Assembly: GCF_023062595.1 (NCBI RefSeq)
Contig: NZ_JALLAN010000003.1
Coordinates: forward strand, 313,632 to 377,631
Length of the DNA stretch: 64,000 nt
Direction of reading: 5' to 3'
Source of the DNA: Arthrobacter rhizosphaerae
GTDB taxonomy: Bacteria > Actinomycetota > Actinomycetes > Actinomycetales > Micrococcaceae
Within the stretch, counting starts at the first letter, position 1; each line of letters opens with the position of its first letter. Positions 27,847 to 35,934 of this stretch are shown piece by piece. The notes beneath the pieces were generated by a model, which did not search any database, was not told the DNA's origin, and was given only the letters and a program-made list of their open reading frames with translations. The translations under genes were made by a program, and so were the position numbers.

Positions 27847-27927
27847 ATGATTCACATCGGAACCAATCCGCCAGGAGCCCACGCGGCAACGCGTGGGCTC
27901 CCCCCGTTTAACGCCTGGGCCTCTTAA
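27847..27927 (+). CDS. Micro-ORF 4, 26-residue frame overlapping a terminator
   Basis: ATG 27847 to TAA 27927 could encode 26 residues beginning MIHIGTNPPGAHAATRG. It has AAGGAGG (27835-27841) 5 bases upstream. However, codons 10-19 are formed by a 12-bp terminator stem, so the frame may be fortuitous or a leader whose translation melts the hairpin. Its end overlaps the 3' end of the convergent glycosyltransferase by 4 bases. Confidence 0.28.
   Translation: MIHIGTNPPGAHAATRGLPPFNAWAS
27874..27901. terminator. GNRA-looped hairpin between convergent units
   Basis: GGAGCCCACGCG, loop GCAA, CGCGTGGGCTCC: a perfect 12-bp stem with a GNRA tetraloop, followed by CCCCGTTTAA on the plus strand. It sits 23 bp beyond the stop of the minus-strand glycosyltransferase and at the end of the micro-ORF unit, so it could terminate both. 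The T-run is short. Confidence 0.7.
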
Positions 27928-29489
27928 CGCGGCGGGCAGTTGTAGGAAAGTAGCAGCACCCGCTGGGAGCTCTTTACTTCCGTGGAGGAGCATCCTGCAT
28001 CGCTGAATGCCCTTAGATCAGGGACCGATCCACCGCCTGCACCGACGAACCACACATGACCGCGCCCCGAAAGCGCAGCCGCCGTAACTTCTTTATTGGT
28101 ACCCCACAGGGTGCCCGACTCCGCTGGAGATGCAGCCAGGGACAGGTCCGCGAGTGGCCGGAAAGCTGAGGGGTATGCAATGGAGACATCCCGTAAGTCC
28201 GGCCGCTCATAAACCACAGCAGCAGGTCCCTGAGTCTCGCTGCCGATGATTGCCGCAATATCGCGTTCCGTGTCCTGGGGTTCGTTCACAACGCTCTTCA
28301 GGGTCAACTGCGGAACCAGGCTGGCGCCGAGAACAACGGCCACGGCAAGAGGCAGCAGCCGGCGCTGATTGCGCCTGACATAGTCCAGGCCGAGTCCGAC
28401 GAGGAGCGCAAAGGCCGGAGCCGTAAAGGTCAGGTACCGGGCTACGTAGACGGGCTGGGCTATCAGGCTGACCACCAGGAGACCCGTCACGGGCAGGATC
28501 ACTGTTGTAAGGCACAACACCAGGAGCGTCCGCTGATCGCTCTGCCGGTCGCCTCGGGCCAAGCCGACAATGCCGAGGATGATCAGGACGAGTTGCGCAA
28601 CTCCCAGCAGCCCAACTGCCGCGAGAATCCATGTGGGAGGCAGGTTTCCGGTGGGGCGATCGTCGCCGTAGAAGAACTGCTTAACAGCAGCAGCGCTCAG
28701 GTTCTGCAGGAACGATCGGTTTTGGATCCAGTCAACCTGCGCCTTTTGAGTCAACGCAAACAGCAGGAAGGGAAGTACCAAAAGCCCGATCCCTGCTGAC
28801 GTGATGAGCGTTCCAAGGATCCGTTTGCGAAGGAGGAGTGCCGCCACAGCATGAGAGGCGACCGCGAGGGCAAAGAACATGAAAACGAATACCCCCACAG
28901 CAGCGCACGCCCCGTAAAGGACCCAGTCGATGCTGCGGTTCGATTCCCACGCCCGGATCAGCAGGAGGGTGAGAACCACCGCCAGTAAGGCAGAGATCGC
29001 ATACTGCCGTGCTTCCGTTCCCGACCACACCATCCGTGGGAGCACAGCCAGGACGAGGCCGCTGGCGATTCCGATGCTTTCGGAACCAAGACGGCGTCCA
29101 ATAAGGACGGTTACCGCGCAGGTCAGACCTACGGCGATGGCCGATGGCGTACGAAGCGCCAGCTCTGAGAAACCGAAGACAGAGGTCCAGGCATGCATGA
29201 AGAGGTAGTAGGTTCCATGGACAGCGTCAACGGACTGGAGCAGCGTAAACAGCTCGGCAGGCGAACGCCCTGCTGATGAAACTGTGGCAATTTCATCGTC
29301 CCAAAATGAGGGAATCCATGAACCAAGGAAGGCCACGAGGAAGGCTGCGAACCCCACCCCCACAGGGCTGAGCCATGGGCGCGACAATGGGCTCCCATTG
29401 GACGACGCCGGGACTCTGTGAAGCTCTGAGGACCGGCGCCCCTTTTGCCCGGAAACGGGTCCGGTTTCATGGGAAAGTTGGCGTGACAT
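27924..29489 (-). CDS. Polytopic membrane glycosyltransferase, GT-C (family 39-like)
   Basis: The 521-residue protein has a short polar N-terminus, then about eleven to twelve membrane helices. The first loop after helix 1 carries the acidic pair typical of GT-C enzymes that use polyprenyl-phosphate sugars (SWIPSFWDDEIATVSSAGRS), and HGTYYLFMHAWTSVFG resembles the same loop in PMT/ArnT-like proteins. A soluble C-terminal part (~390-521) follows. I infer transfer of a mannose-like sugar on the outer face of the membrane, onto a protein or cell-wall glycan; the acceptor is unknown. It is convergent with the micro-ORF unit and divergent from another glycosyltransferase. Confidence 0.72.
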   Translation of the reverse strand: MSRQLSHETGPVSGQKGRRSSELHRVPASSNGSPLSRPWLSPVGVGFAAFLVAFLGSWIPSFWDDEIATVSSAGRSPAELFTLLQSVDAVHGTYYLFMHAWTSVFGFSELALRTPSAIAVGLTCAVTVLIGRRLGSESIGIASGLVLAVLPRMVWSGTEARQYAISALLAVVLTLLLIRAWESNRSIDWVLYGACAAVGVFVFMFFALAVASHAVAALLLRKRILGTLITSAGIGLLVLPFLLFALTQKAQVDWIQNRSFLQNLSAAAVKQFFYGDDRPTGNLPPTWILAAVGLLGVAQLVLIILGIVGLARGDRQSDQRTLLVLCLTTVILPVTGLLVVSLIAQPVYVARYLTFTAPAFALLVGLGLDYVRRNQRRLLPLAVAVVLGASLVPQLTLKSVVNEPQDTERDIAAIIGSETQGPAAVVYERPDLRDVSIAYPSAFRPLADLSLAASPAESGTLWGTNKEVTAAALSGRGHVWFVGAGGGSVPDLRAFSDAGCSSTEVKSSQRVLLLSYNCPPR

Positions 29490-29597
29490 TGTGGAGCCCC
29501 CTGAGGCTGACTGATTAAAACGAGCATATACGGGGGGCGTTGGCCCCGTACAACCGGGTCCCTAGCCACCGCTCCCTCCAGCGGTAAGCTCGAACAC

Positions 29598-31064
29598 ATG
29601 CAGGAGATCAAGCAACCGGCGGGGCCGAAAAGGGCGCGTCTGGTCATTCCAAGCCGAAGCGACCTCCTGCTGCGGAACTTCACCGAACTCATCGGTGGCC
29701 CTATGGGCACCCGGTCAGCCCCCGGCGTCGTATCCCCTGGGTTTTTTACCGTGGAACGCGTACTCATCATCCTCACGGTGGCGGCGGCCTTAACCGGTGT
29801 CCTCATCAAGAACCACTGCCGCCTCAACGGCTGGGAAACACCCGGACAGTTCTATTCAACGTGCTACTCGGACTTCCCGGAGCTGTTCAGGAACCGAGGG
29901 CTGGGTGACGGTGTCTTTCCGTTCTTCACGCAAGGTTCCTCCTTCGAGTACCCGGTACTGACGGGCTTGATTGCCGGTATCACCGCCCTGATGATTCCCG
30001 GTGCGGGAGTCAATGATGCCAGGATCCTCGGTTATTTCGATGTTAACGCGACATTGATCATTGCCGTATGGATCGTCGTCGTGCTCGCAACGGCACGGAT
30101 GACCCGCCGTCGCCCGTGGGACGCCGCCATGGTTGCCCTGGCACCCGGAATCATCCTGTCCGGGCTGATCAACTGGGACATGTGGGCCGTCGGACTGCTG
30201 GCCCTTGCCATGTATTTCTTTGCCCGGGACCGGCTGGTGCTGGCAGGAATCTTCATTGGCCTGGGCGCGGCCACCAAAATGTATCCGCTCCTGATCCTGG
30301 GCGCGATCCTGTTGCTCGCCCTGCGGACTGGCCGGATCAGGCCGCTTCTGGTCACGACGGGAGCAGCAGCCACTGCCTGGCTGGCTGTCAACCTGCCCGT
30401 TGCCGGGATGAACCCGTCCGGCTGGAGGTACTTTTATGACTTCACCGAGGACCGGCCGGCCGGCTACAGCTCCCCGTGGTTTGCGTACAACCTGATCGCT
30501 GAACGGCTCAACTGGCAGCCCCTGGAACCCGGGACCATCAACACGATGGCACTGGGCTTGTTCTTCTTGGCCTGCCTCCTGATTGCCCTCCTGGCAATGT
30601 CATCACCCACCCGGCCAAGGATCGCCCAGCTCGCCTTCCTCATCGTGGCCGCGTTCGTCCTCACGAATAAGGTCTACTCGCCGCAATTTGTCCTCTGGCT
30701 GATACCCCTCATGGCACTTGCCCGGCCTCGATGGCGCGACTTCCTCATCTGGCAGGCCATCGAGGGACTCCACTGGGCGGCGATCTGGATGTACCTCGGC
30801 CAAGTCACCAGCAACGGGTCCACGCAGCACAACATCGACATGCCCTATTACGTTCTCGCGGTGATCCTGCACATGGCGGCGACCTGCTACCTCATGATCA
30901 GGGTGAGCTGGGACATCTGGTATCCCGACTATGACGTCATCCGCAGGCACGCCATGGATGATCCCCACGGAGGTCCTTTTGACGGGGCCCCGGACCGGCT
31001 GCGACTGGATCTCGGCCGCCCCTCTGCTTCGGTGCTCCGTTGGAAGGACAAAAGCAATGCCTGA
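29598..31064 (+). CDS. Polytopic glycosyltransferase, GT87/DUF2029-type
   Basis: The 488-residue membrane protein has about twelve hydrophobic segments and the motifs DVNATLIIAVWIV, GLINWDMWAVGLLALAMYFF and LGAATKMYPLLILGAILLL, which recall the GT87 (alpha-mannosyltransferase-like, DUF2029) family that uses decaprenyl-phosphomannose. It probably adds mannose to a cell-envelope glycolipid; that is inference. The ATG at 29598 is taken as start, with ATG 29703 as an alternative nearer the first helix. Its 3' end overlaps the next gene by 8 bp. Confidence 0.75.
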   Translation: MQEIKQPAGPKRARLVIPSRSDLLLRNFTELIGGPMGTRSAPGVVSPGFFTVERVLIILTVAAALTGVLIKNHCRLNGWETPGQFYSTCYSDFPELFRNRGLGDGVFPFFTQGSSFEYPVLTGLIAGITALMIPGAGVNDARILGYFDVNATLIIAVWIVVVLATARMTRRRPWDAAMVALAPGIILSGLINWDMWAVGLLALAMYFFARDRLVLAGIFIGLGAATKMYPLLILGAILLLALRTGRIRPLLVTTGAAATAWLAVNLPVAGMNPSGWRYFYDFTEDRPAGYSSPWFAYNLIAERLNWQPLEPGTINTMALGLFFLACLLIALLAMSSPTRPRIAQLAFLIVAAFVLTNKVYSPQFVLWLIPLMALARPRWRDFLIWQAIEGLHWAAIWMYLGQVTSNGSTQHNIDMPYYVLAVILHMAATCYLMIRVSWDIWYPDYDVIRRHAMDDPHGGPFDGAPDRLRLDLGRPSASVLRWKDKSNA

Positions 31065-32505
31065 CGTCGCGGTCGTTGGTTCAGGGCCCAACGGATTGGC
31101 GGCAGCTGTCATGATGGCCCGCTCCGGCCTCGGCGTAAAAGTCTACGAGGCCGCTGAATCCGCAGGTGGGGGGGCACGGACCAGCGAGCTGATGGAGACA
31201 GGGCACTTCCATGACGTCTGTTCCGCCGTCCATCCCATGGCGTTGGCTTCGCCGTTCTTTCGAGCCTTCGGGCTCTCTTCCCGGATCGAGCTGAAGACAC
31301 CCGAGTTGTCGTACGGTGCAACGCTCGACGGCGGCCGGGTCGCCTTGGCGTACAGGTCACTGGAACGGACGGCAACAGAGCTGGGACGCGACGGCGGCGC
31401 CTATCGAAGGCTCATGGGCCCGCTGGTGCGTATGGTGGAGGGCGTCACGGACACCGCCCTGAACCACCTCCTGCGGGTGCCACGCCATCCGCTGGCCGCC
31501 GCAGTGCTCGCATTACGGACGCTCGAGCAGGGGTCACCCCTCTGGGGCAGGAGATTTCAGGAAGACCTGGCGCCGGCGCTTCTTTCCGGAGCGACCGCTC
31601 ATGCGGTTGGCAGGCATCCGTCCCTGGCGCCTGCCGGTGCTGGCCTGCTTTTGGCTACCTTGGCCCATGTGGAGGGGTGGCCGATTCCGGTGGGCGGGTC
31701 GGCGGCCATCGTGAAGGCCATGACAGACGACATCCAGGCACACGGCGGCATTATAGAAACGGGAGTGCGGATTGACTCCCTGGACCAGCTGTCTTCAGCG
31801 AAGGCCGTTCTCCTCAACGTGACACCACCTGCCTTCCTGGGGATGGCCGGGAACCGGCTGCCTCCGGGGTATCGGCGTTCCCTTGAAGCATTCCGGTTTG
31901 GTAATGCAGCGTGCAAGGTGGACTTCATCCTGTCAGGCCCTGTTCCTTGGGCAGCCACGGAACTGTCTGACGCAGGAACGGTCCATGTGGGTGGGACGCG
32001 AGAGGAAATAGCTTCCTCGGAAGCCGCCGTGGCTGACGGCCGGCACCCGGAACGGCCCTATGTGCTGGTGGCGCAGCCCTCTCGGTTCGACTCCGGCAGG
32101 GCCCCGGCTGGCCGCCACATCCTCTGGAGCTACTGCCATGTTCCGGCTGGATCAACTGTGGATATGACAGCACGGGTTGTGGCCCAGATTGAGCGTTTTG
32201 CGCCGGGGTTCCGTGACGTCGTGCTCCAGTCCAAGGTAACGACGGCCGCGGACCTGGCCAGTTACGATGCAAACTACGTGGGCGGTGACTTCAGTTCGGG
32301 AATAATTGACGTCTTCGGGATCATCAAGCGGCCCATCATCAGTCCGGTACCTTGGCGGACACCGATCCCGGGAGTGTACTTGTGCTCGTCTTCAACGCCG
32401 CCGGGCCCGGGGGTGACGGGTATGCCGGGATTCCACGCAGCGAAGTATGCCTTGAAAGACATATTCGGACTGCCGGTGCCCTCTCTGGGAAGGCAGGCTT
32501 CCTGA
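31057..32505 (+). CDS. NAD(P)/FAD-dependent oxidoreductase, phytoene-dehydrogenase-like
   Basis: The 482-residue protein begins with the ADP-binding motif VAVVGSGPNGLAAAVMMARSG, then GGGARTSELMETGHFHDVCS and, near the C-terminus, VYLCSSSTPPGPGVTGMPG, the pattern of the CrtI/pyridine-nucleotide-disulfide-oxidase-like flavoproteins. No other carotenoid gene is adjacent, so I do not assign a carotenoid step; many actinobacteria carry this family as a singleton. ATG 31057 (MPDVAVVG) has GGAAGG upstream and overlaps the GT87 gene by 8 bp, suggesting coupling. Confidence 0.85.
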   Translation: MPDVAVVGSGPNGLAAAVMMARSGLGVKVYEAAESAGGGARTSELMETGHFHDVCSAVHPMALASPFFRAFGLSSRIELKTPELSYGATLDGGRVALAYRSLERTATELGRDGGAYRRLMGPLVRMVEGVTDTALNHLLRVPRHPLAAAVLALRTLEQGSPLWGRRFQEDLAPALLSGATAHAVGRHPSLAPAGAGLLLATLAHVEGWPIPVGGSAAIVKAMTDDIQAHGGIIETGVRIDSLDQLSSAKAVLLNVTPPAFLGMAGNRLPPGYRRSLEAFRFGNAACKVDFILSGPVPWAATELSDAGTVHVGGTREEIASSEAAVADGRHPERPYVLVAQPSRFDSGRAPAGRHILWSYCHVPAGSTVDMTARVVAQIERFAPGFRDVVLQSKVTTAADLASYDANYVGGDFSSGIIDVFGIIKRPIISPVPWRTPIPGVYLCSSSTPPGPGVTGMPGFHAAKYALKDIFGLPVPSLGRQAS

Positions 32506-32567
32506 AACTATCGGGGGCTGTGTAGGGCTAGCGGAACCAAGGGATCGGAACCGGCGGCGTCGAAGAA

Positions 32568-33176
32568 TTACTGGTTTGCAGCAGTGAAGCGGGTGCGGCG
32601 GTGCTTCGGGTTTTCAATCTCGTCCAGCATCGCCACCGCGAAATCCTGGGTGGAGATGTGCGAGCCCGCCGGAGTGTCCAGGTCAGTCACATACTCCCCG
32701 GTCCGCTCACCTGGCTGGATCAGGGGAGCCGGGGCCAGAACCGTCCAGTCCACGTGCTCAGGGGCCTCTTTGGCTGCCTCATACGCCGCGGCCATGGTGA
32801 GTGCTTCCGCCTTGTAGGCTTCGGGGAAATCGGGCGAATCCACGAGCCTTACCCCATCGATCTCAAGGGCGCCGGCGCCCCCGACGATGAGCAGTCGCGT
32901 ATCGGCGGCAGTGGCGTAGGCGCTGTTCATCGCATCGAGCCATTCTGAGTGGTCTCCCCCGGTGCGGCTCGGCCCGGTAGCCAGGACCACAGTGTCGTGG
33001 GCTTCAACAATTTGGGTAAAGGCGGCTTGGTCAGCGAGATCAGCGGAGCGTGCCGACGCACCTTGGACGGCTGAACCGCTCCGCGAAACGGCGGTCACTT
33101 GATGCCCACGGCTCAAAGACTCATTGACGATCTGGCTTCCGACCATGCCGGTGGCTCCATAGACTGCGATTTTCAT
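32568..33176 (-). CDS. NAD(P)-binding (NmrA/SDR-like) oxidoreductase
   Basis: A 202-residue Rossmann-fold protein starting MKIAVYGATGMVGSQIVNES, with the TGxxGxxG-type motif at residues 7-13 and VVLATGPSRTG and LLIVGGAGALEI strands. Atypical short-chain proteins of this kind (YwnB/azoreductase-like NAD(P)H-binding) often partner HxlR regulators. The ATG at 33176 fits the motif; the open frame upstream crosses the promoter region. It is divergent from the HxlR gene with a shared operator. Confidence 0.88.
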   Translation of the reverse strand: MKIAVYGATGMVGSQIVNESLSRGHQVTAVSRSGSAVQGASARSADLADQAAFTQIVEAHDTVVLATGPSRTGGDHSEWLDAMNSAYATAADTRLLIVGGAGALEIDGVRLVDSPDFPEAYKAEALTMAAAYEAAKEAPEHVDWTVLAPAPLIQPGERTGEYVTDLDTPAGSHISTQDFAVAMLDEIENPKHRRTRFTAANQ

Positions 33177-33215
33177 GACGCTCCTTAGTTTTGGTACTCT
33201 CGAACAGCCCCAAAA

Positions 33216-33230
33216 GTATCTTTTTGATAC
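33216..33230. promoter_or_regulatory. Inverted repeat, probable HxlR operator
   Basis: GTATC-TTTTT-GATAC (33216-33230) is a perfect 5-bp inverted repeat with a 5-base spacer. It lies in the 83-bp divergent region between the reductase and the HxlR gene, the expected place for the regulator to bind. A related half-site GAGTATC follows at 33250-33256. Confidence 0.6.
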
Positions 33231-33259
33231 AGAGACCTTCAAAGAAACTGAGTATCCGA

Positions 33260-33664
33260 TTGGAAACCAACCCGCAGGCTGCCAACGTCCTGGACCCGGA
33301 CTGCCCTTCCCGGGTGGTTTTCCAGCGCATCGGGGATAAATGGGCCTCCTTAGTGATCCAGGTTCTGGCTGAAGGACCCGTCCGATTCAGCGAGCTGCGG
33401 AAGATGGTCCATGTGGTCACGCCAAAAGTGCTGACTCAGACACTTCGTTCTCTGGAACGGGATGGCCTCATCACCCGGAAGGTGTACGCGCAGGTTCCGC
33501 CGAGAGTGGACTACACACTGACTGACCTGGGCGAATCGCTGCTTGCACCGCTAAGCCAACTGCGTGAATGGGCAGAGAACAACGTGCCGGCCATCATTGA
33601 CGCCCGTGATACCTACGACGAACTTCGGGACGCGGAAGTCCTGGAAGGCTCAACCGGCCCGTAG
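33260..33664 (+). CDS. HxlR-family winged-helix transcriptional regulator
   Basis: The 134-residue protein has the complete HxlR (MarR-like winged helix) domain: DCPSRVVFQRIGDKWASLVI, GPVRFSELRKMVHVVTPKVL, TQTLRSLERDGLITRK and VDYTLTDLGESLL. Family members sense redox-active or electrophilic compounds, often by a Cys near the N-terminus; one Cys (in DPDCPS) is present. I chose TTG 33260 because the earlier frame would place the operator inside the gene; this choice is uncertain. It probably represses itself and the divergent reductase. Confidence 0.85.
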   Translation: METNPQAANVLDPDCPSRVVFQRIGDKWASLVIQVLAEGPVRFSELRKMVHVVTPKVLTQTLRSLERDGLITRKVYAQVPPRVDYTLTDLGESLLAPLSQLREWAENNVPAIIDARDTYDELRDAEVLEGSTGP

Positions 33665-33762
33665 CCGCGGCACGTACCTGCCGCCGTTTTGATGGAGCCC
33701 ACACAAGCCTGTCCGAACGAGTTGACAACCCAATTCTCAGGGTGAGCAGGCATAATGACGCG

Positions 33763-35757
33763 GTGGGGAAAATTCAGAAGATATCACTGGCACTTGTCGG
33801 GCTCATTATTGGCGGTTCGTTGGTGGGTTGCGACGACGGCCGGGCAGGGGCGGAAGGCGCAGCAAAACAGCTCGCGTCCGCCATCTCAACCCTCGACGTC
33901 GGGGGTGTTGCCTTTGAAGGCAAGGATGCTGCCGCCGCCAACGAGCAGCTTCACGAGGTTTTCAAGGCACTTGAGCCTGGTAAGCCTGCCGTAGAAACCG
34001 GTGAGCTGAAGCTGGAGGAAGACACCGCCACCGTCCCCCTGGCGTACAACTGGAAAATCGGCGCCTCGGAATGGAAGTATTCCGTAACGGCCGAACTCAA
34101 GAAATCCGGCGACTCGTGGCTAACTGTCTGGAAGCCAGCGCTTCTGGTGCCCGACTTGGTGGATGGCGAGATTCTCACCAAGGCCACCGAATCACCTCAA
34201 CGCGCCGATATTCTTGGCGCCGGTGATGCCCCGCTGGTTACTTCCCGGCCTGTGGTGAACGTTGGCATAGACAAGCAACAGCTCGCCGGTGGGGATCCCG
34301 CGGTCTCTGCAGGAAAGCTCGCTGAGCTGGTGGGAGTTGATTCCGCGGCGTTCGTCAGCCAGGTGCAGGCTGCCGGTGCTGAGGCTTTCGTGGTTGCCAT
34401 CACCCTGCGTGACGACGCCAGCAGGACTGTCACAGATGCGCAGATCTCCGCGATTCCCGGCGCGCGTGCCATCAAAGAAAGCATGCCGCTCGCGCCTACG
34501 CGCACCTTCGCCCGGGCGTTACTGGGCACGGTGGGGCAAGCCAATGCTGAACAGATTGAAAAATCCGGCGGCGCCCTGACAGCCGGAGACGTGACCGGGA
34601 CCGGAGGCCTGCAGCAGCAGTACGATGCTCTGTTGCGTGGAACGGACAGAGTGATCATCCGGGCCCAGAAGGCAGACCTAACCGCTGAGGAGATCCGAGC
34701 GGCGGGCACTGATCCCCGCCGAACCGTCTTCGACATTCCAGCGACACCTGGCACGCCACTGAAGACCACCCTTGACCCGTCTTTGCAGCAACTGGCCGAA
34801 GGGATCCTGGCTGAAATTCAACCGGCATCCGCCATCGTGGCGCTCCGCCCCTCGACCGGTGCTGTCCTTGCCGCCGCTTCGGGTCCTGGCAGCAACGGTT
34901 ACAACACCGCCATGCTGGGCCAATACGCTCCGGGTTCAACCTTCAAAATGGTGGATTCCCTGGCCATGTTCCGCAACGGAATGACGCCGGATTCGAAGGT
35001 GGAATGCACACCTACTCTGACCGTGGACGGCAGGACCTTCAAAAACGCCGAGGGTTATCCCGCTGAGTCCTTGGGGTCTGTCACCCTGCGGGACGCGTTC
35101 GCCCACTCCTGCAATACTGCTTTCATCTCGGCCAGGGACTCTGTGAGTCAGGCCCAGCTGGAGTCGGCGGCCACTTCACTGGGTGTGGCCGTAGAAGCAC
35201 CGAAGCTGGGGGTGGACGCCTTCCTCGGTTCCGTCCCAGGCGCGGCCGAAGGTACCGAACACGCGGCGTCCATGATCGGCCAGGGCAAGATTCTCATGTC
35301 CCCGCTGTCTGCTGCCGTGATGGCTGGTTCTGTAGCCAAGGGCTCCCCCGTTTCACCGCAACTGGTTCTCAACGCTGACGCAGCCGTCCCGGGCGGCGCG
35401 GCTTCCGGAAGCCCGACGGCGGCAGCCGCCACACCGTCGTCGTCCGCCTCCGACGCCCCGCCACCTGCAAAAACCGCCGATAAACCGATCACCAAAGAGG
35501 AAGCGACAGCGCTGGCGGACATGATGCGGGCGGTAGTGACCTCTGGGCATGCCGGATTCCTCATGGACGTTCCGGGATCACCGGTGGGCGCGAAGACCGG
35601 CACAGCCGAATTCGGCAAGGAGAATCCGCCGAAGACGCACGCCTGGATCGTTGCTGTGCACGGGGACCTCGCCGTCGCAGTGTTTGTGGAGGAAGGCGGC
35701 CTTGGTGCGACCACCTCGGGTCCGTTGCTGAAGGAATTCCTGACCGCCGCCCGCTAA
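33763..35757 (+). CDS. Lipoprotein-type penicillin-binding transpeptidase (class B)
   Basis: The 664-residue protein begins with a lipoprotein signal (KISLALVGLIIGGSLVGC, lipobox Cys23). An NTF2-like MecA_N region (AAKQLASAISTLDV, VPLAYNWKIGASEWKYSV) and a dimerisation domain follow. The transpeptidase domain has SxxK as STFK near residue 391, SCN (SCNTAF) and KTG (GAKTGTAEF) near 610, all intact. It should cross-link peptidoglycan outside the membrane. The GTG at 33763 puts the signal at the terminus; GTG 33742 is an alternative. The architecture (MecA_N plus transpeptidase) resembles low-affinity PBP2a-type enzymes, but resistance cannot be inferred. A Ser/Ala/Pro linker precedes the KTG region. 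Confidence 0.9.
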   Translation: MGKIQKISLALVGLIIGGSLVGCDDGRAGAEGAAKQLASAISTLDVGGVAFEGKDAAAANEQLHEVFKALEPGKPAVETGELKLEEDTATVPLAYNWKIGASEWKYSVTAELKKSGDSWLTVWKPALLVPDLVDGEILTKATESPQRADILGAGDAPLVTSRPVVNVGIDKQQLAGGDPAVSAGKLAELVGVDSAAFVSQVQAAGAEAFVVAITLRDDASRTVTDAQISAIPGARAIKESMPLAPTRTFARALLGTVGQANAEQIEKSGGALTAGDVTGTGGLQQQYDALLRGTDRVIIRAQKADLTAEEIRAAGTDPRRTVFDIPATPGTPLKTTLDPSLQQLAEGILAEIQPASAIVALRPSTGAVLAAASGPGSNGYNTAMLGQYAPGSTFKMVDSLAMFRNGMTPDSKVECTPTLTVDGRTFKNAEGYPAESLGSVTLRDAFAHSCNTAFISARDSVSQAQLESAATSLGVAVEAPKLGVDAFLGSVPGAAEGTEHAASMIGQGKILMSPLSAAVMAGSVAKGSPVSPQLVLNADAAVPGGAASGSPTAAAATPSSSASDAPPPAKTADKPITKEEATALADMMRAVVTSGHAGFLMDVPGSPVGAKTGTAEFGKENPPKTHAWIVAVHGDLAVAVFVEEGGLGATTSGPLLKEFLTAAR

Positions 35758-35767
35758 CCACCCGACG

Positions 35768-35884
35768 CTCCCTCACGTTTCGCGGGTTGTTAGCCGACGC
35801 TCCCTCATGTTTCGCGGGTTTTTAGCCGACGCTCCCTCATGAAGTGAGGGAGGATCCGGCTTTTCGTTGCGAAACGTGAGGGAG
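35768..35884. repeat. Nested palindromic intergenic repeat, copy A
   Basis: CTCCCTCACGTTTCGC (35768-35783) and its exact complement GCGAAACGTGAGGGAG (35869-35884) form a 16-bp outer stem. Inside, CTCCCTCA (35832-35839) pairs with TGAGGGAG (35845-35852). The unit CCGACGCTCCCTCA occurs three times (35763, 35794, 35826). It lies between the PBP and ABC-F genes and shares design with copy B at 37622-37714. It could act as a terminator or as a REP/MITE-like element. Confidence 0.8.
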
Positions 35885-35934
35885 GGTTGGCAACCGGATC
35901 AAGCGCAGCAATGGGGCATGGGAAGATTGCTTTT

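Noticed and set aside
35763..35839. Three tandem copies of CCGACGCTCCCTCA as a possible CRISPR array
   Set aside because: Only three short copies with tiny spacers, part of a nested palindrome, and no cas genes nearby.
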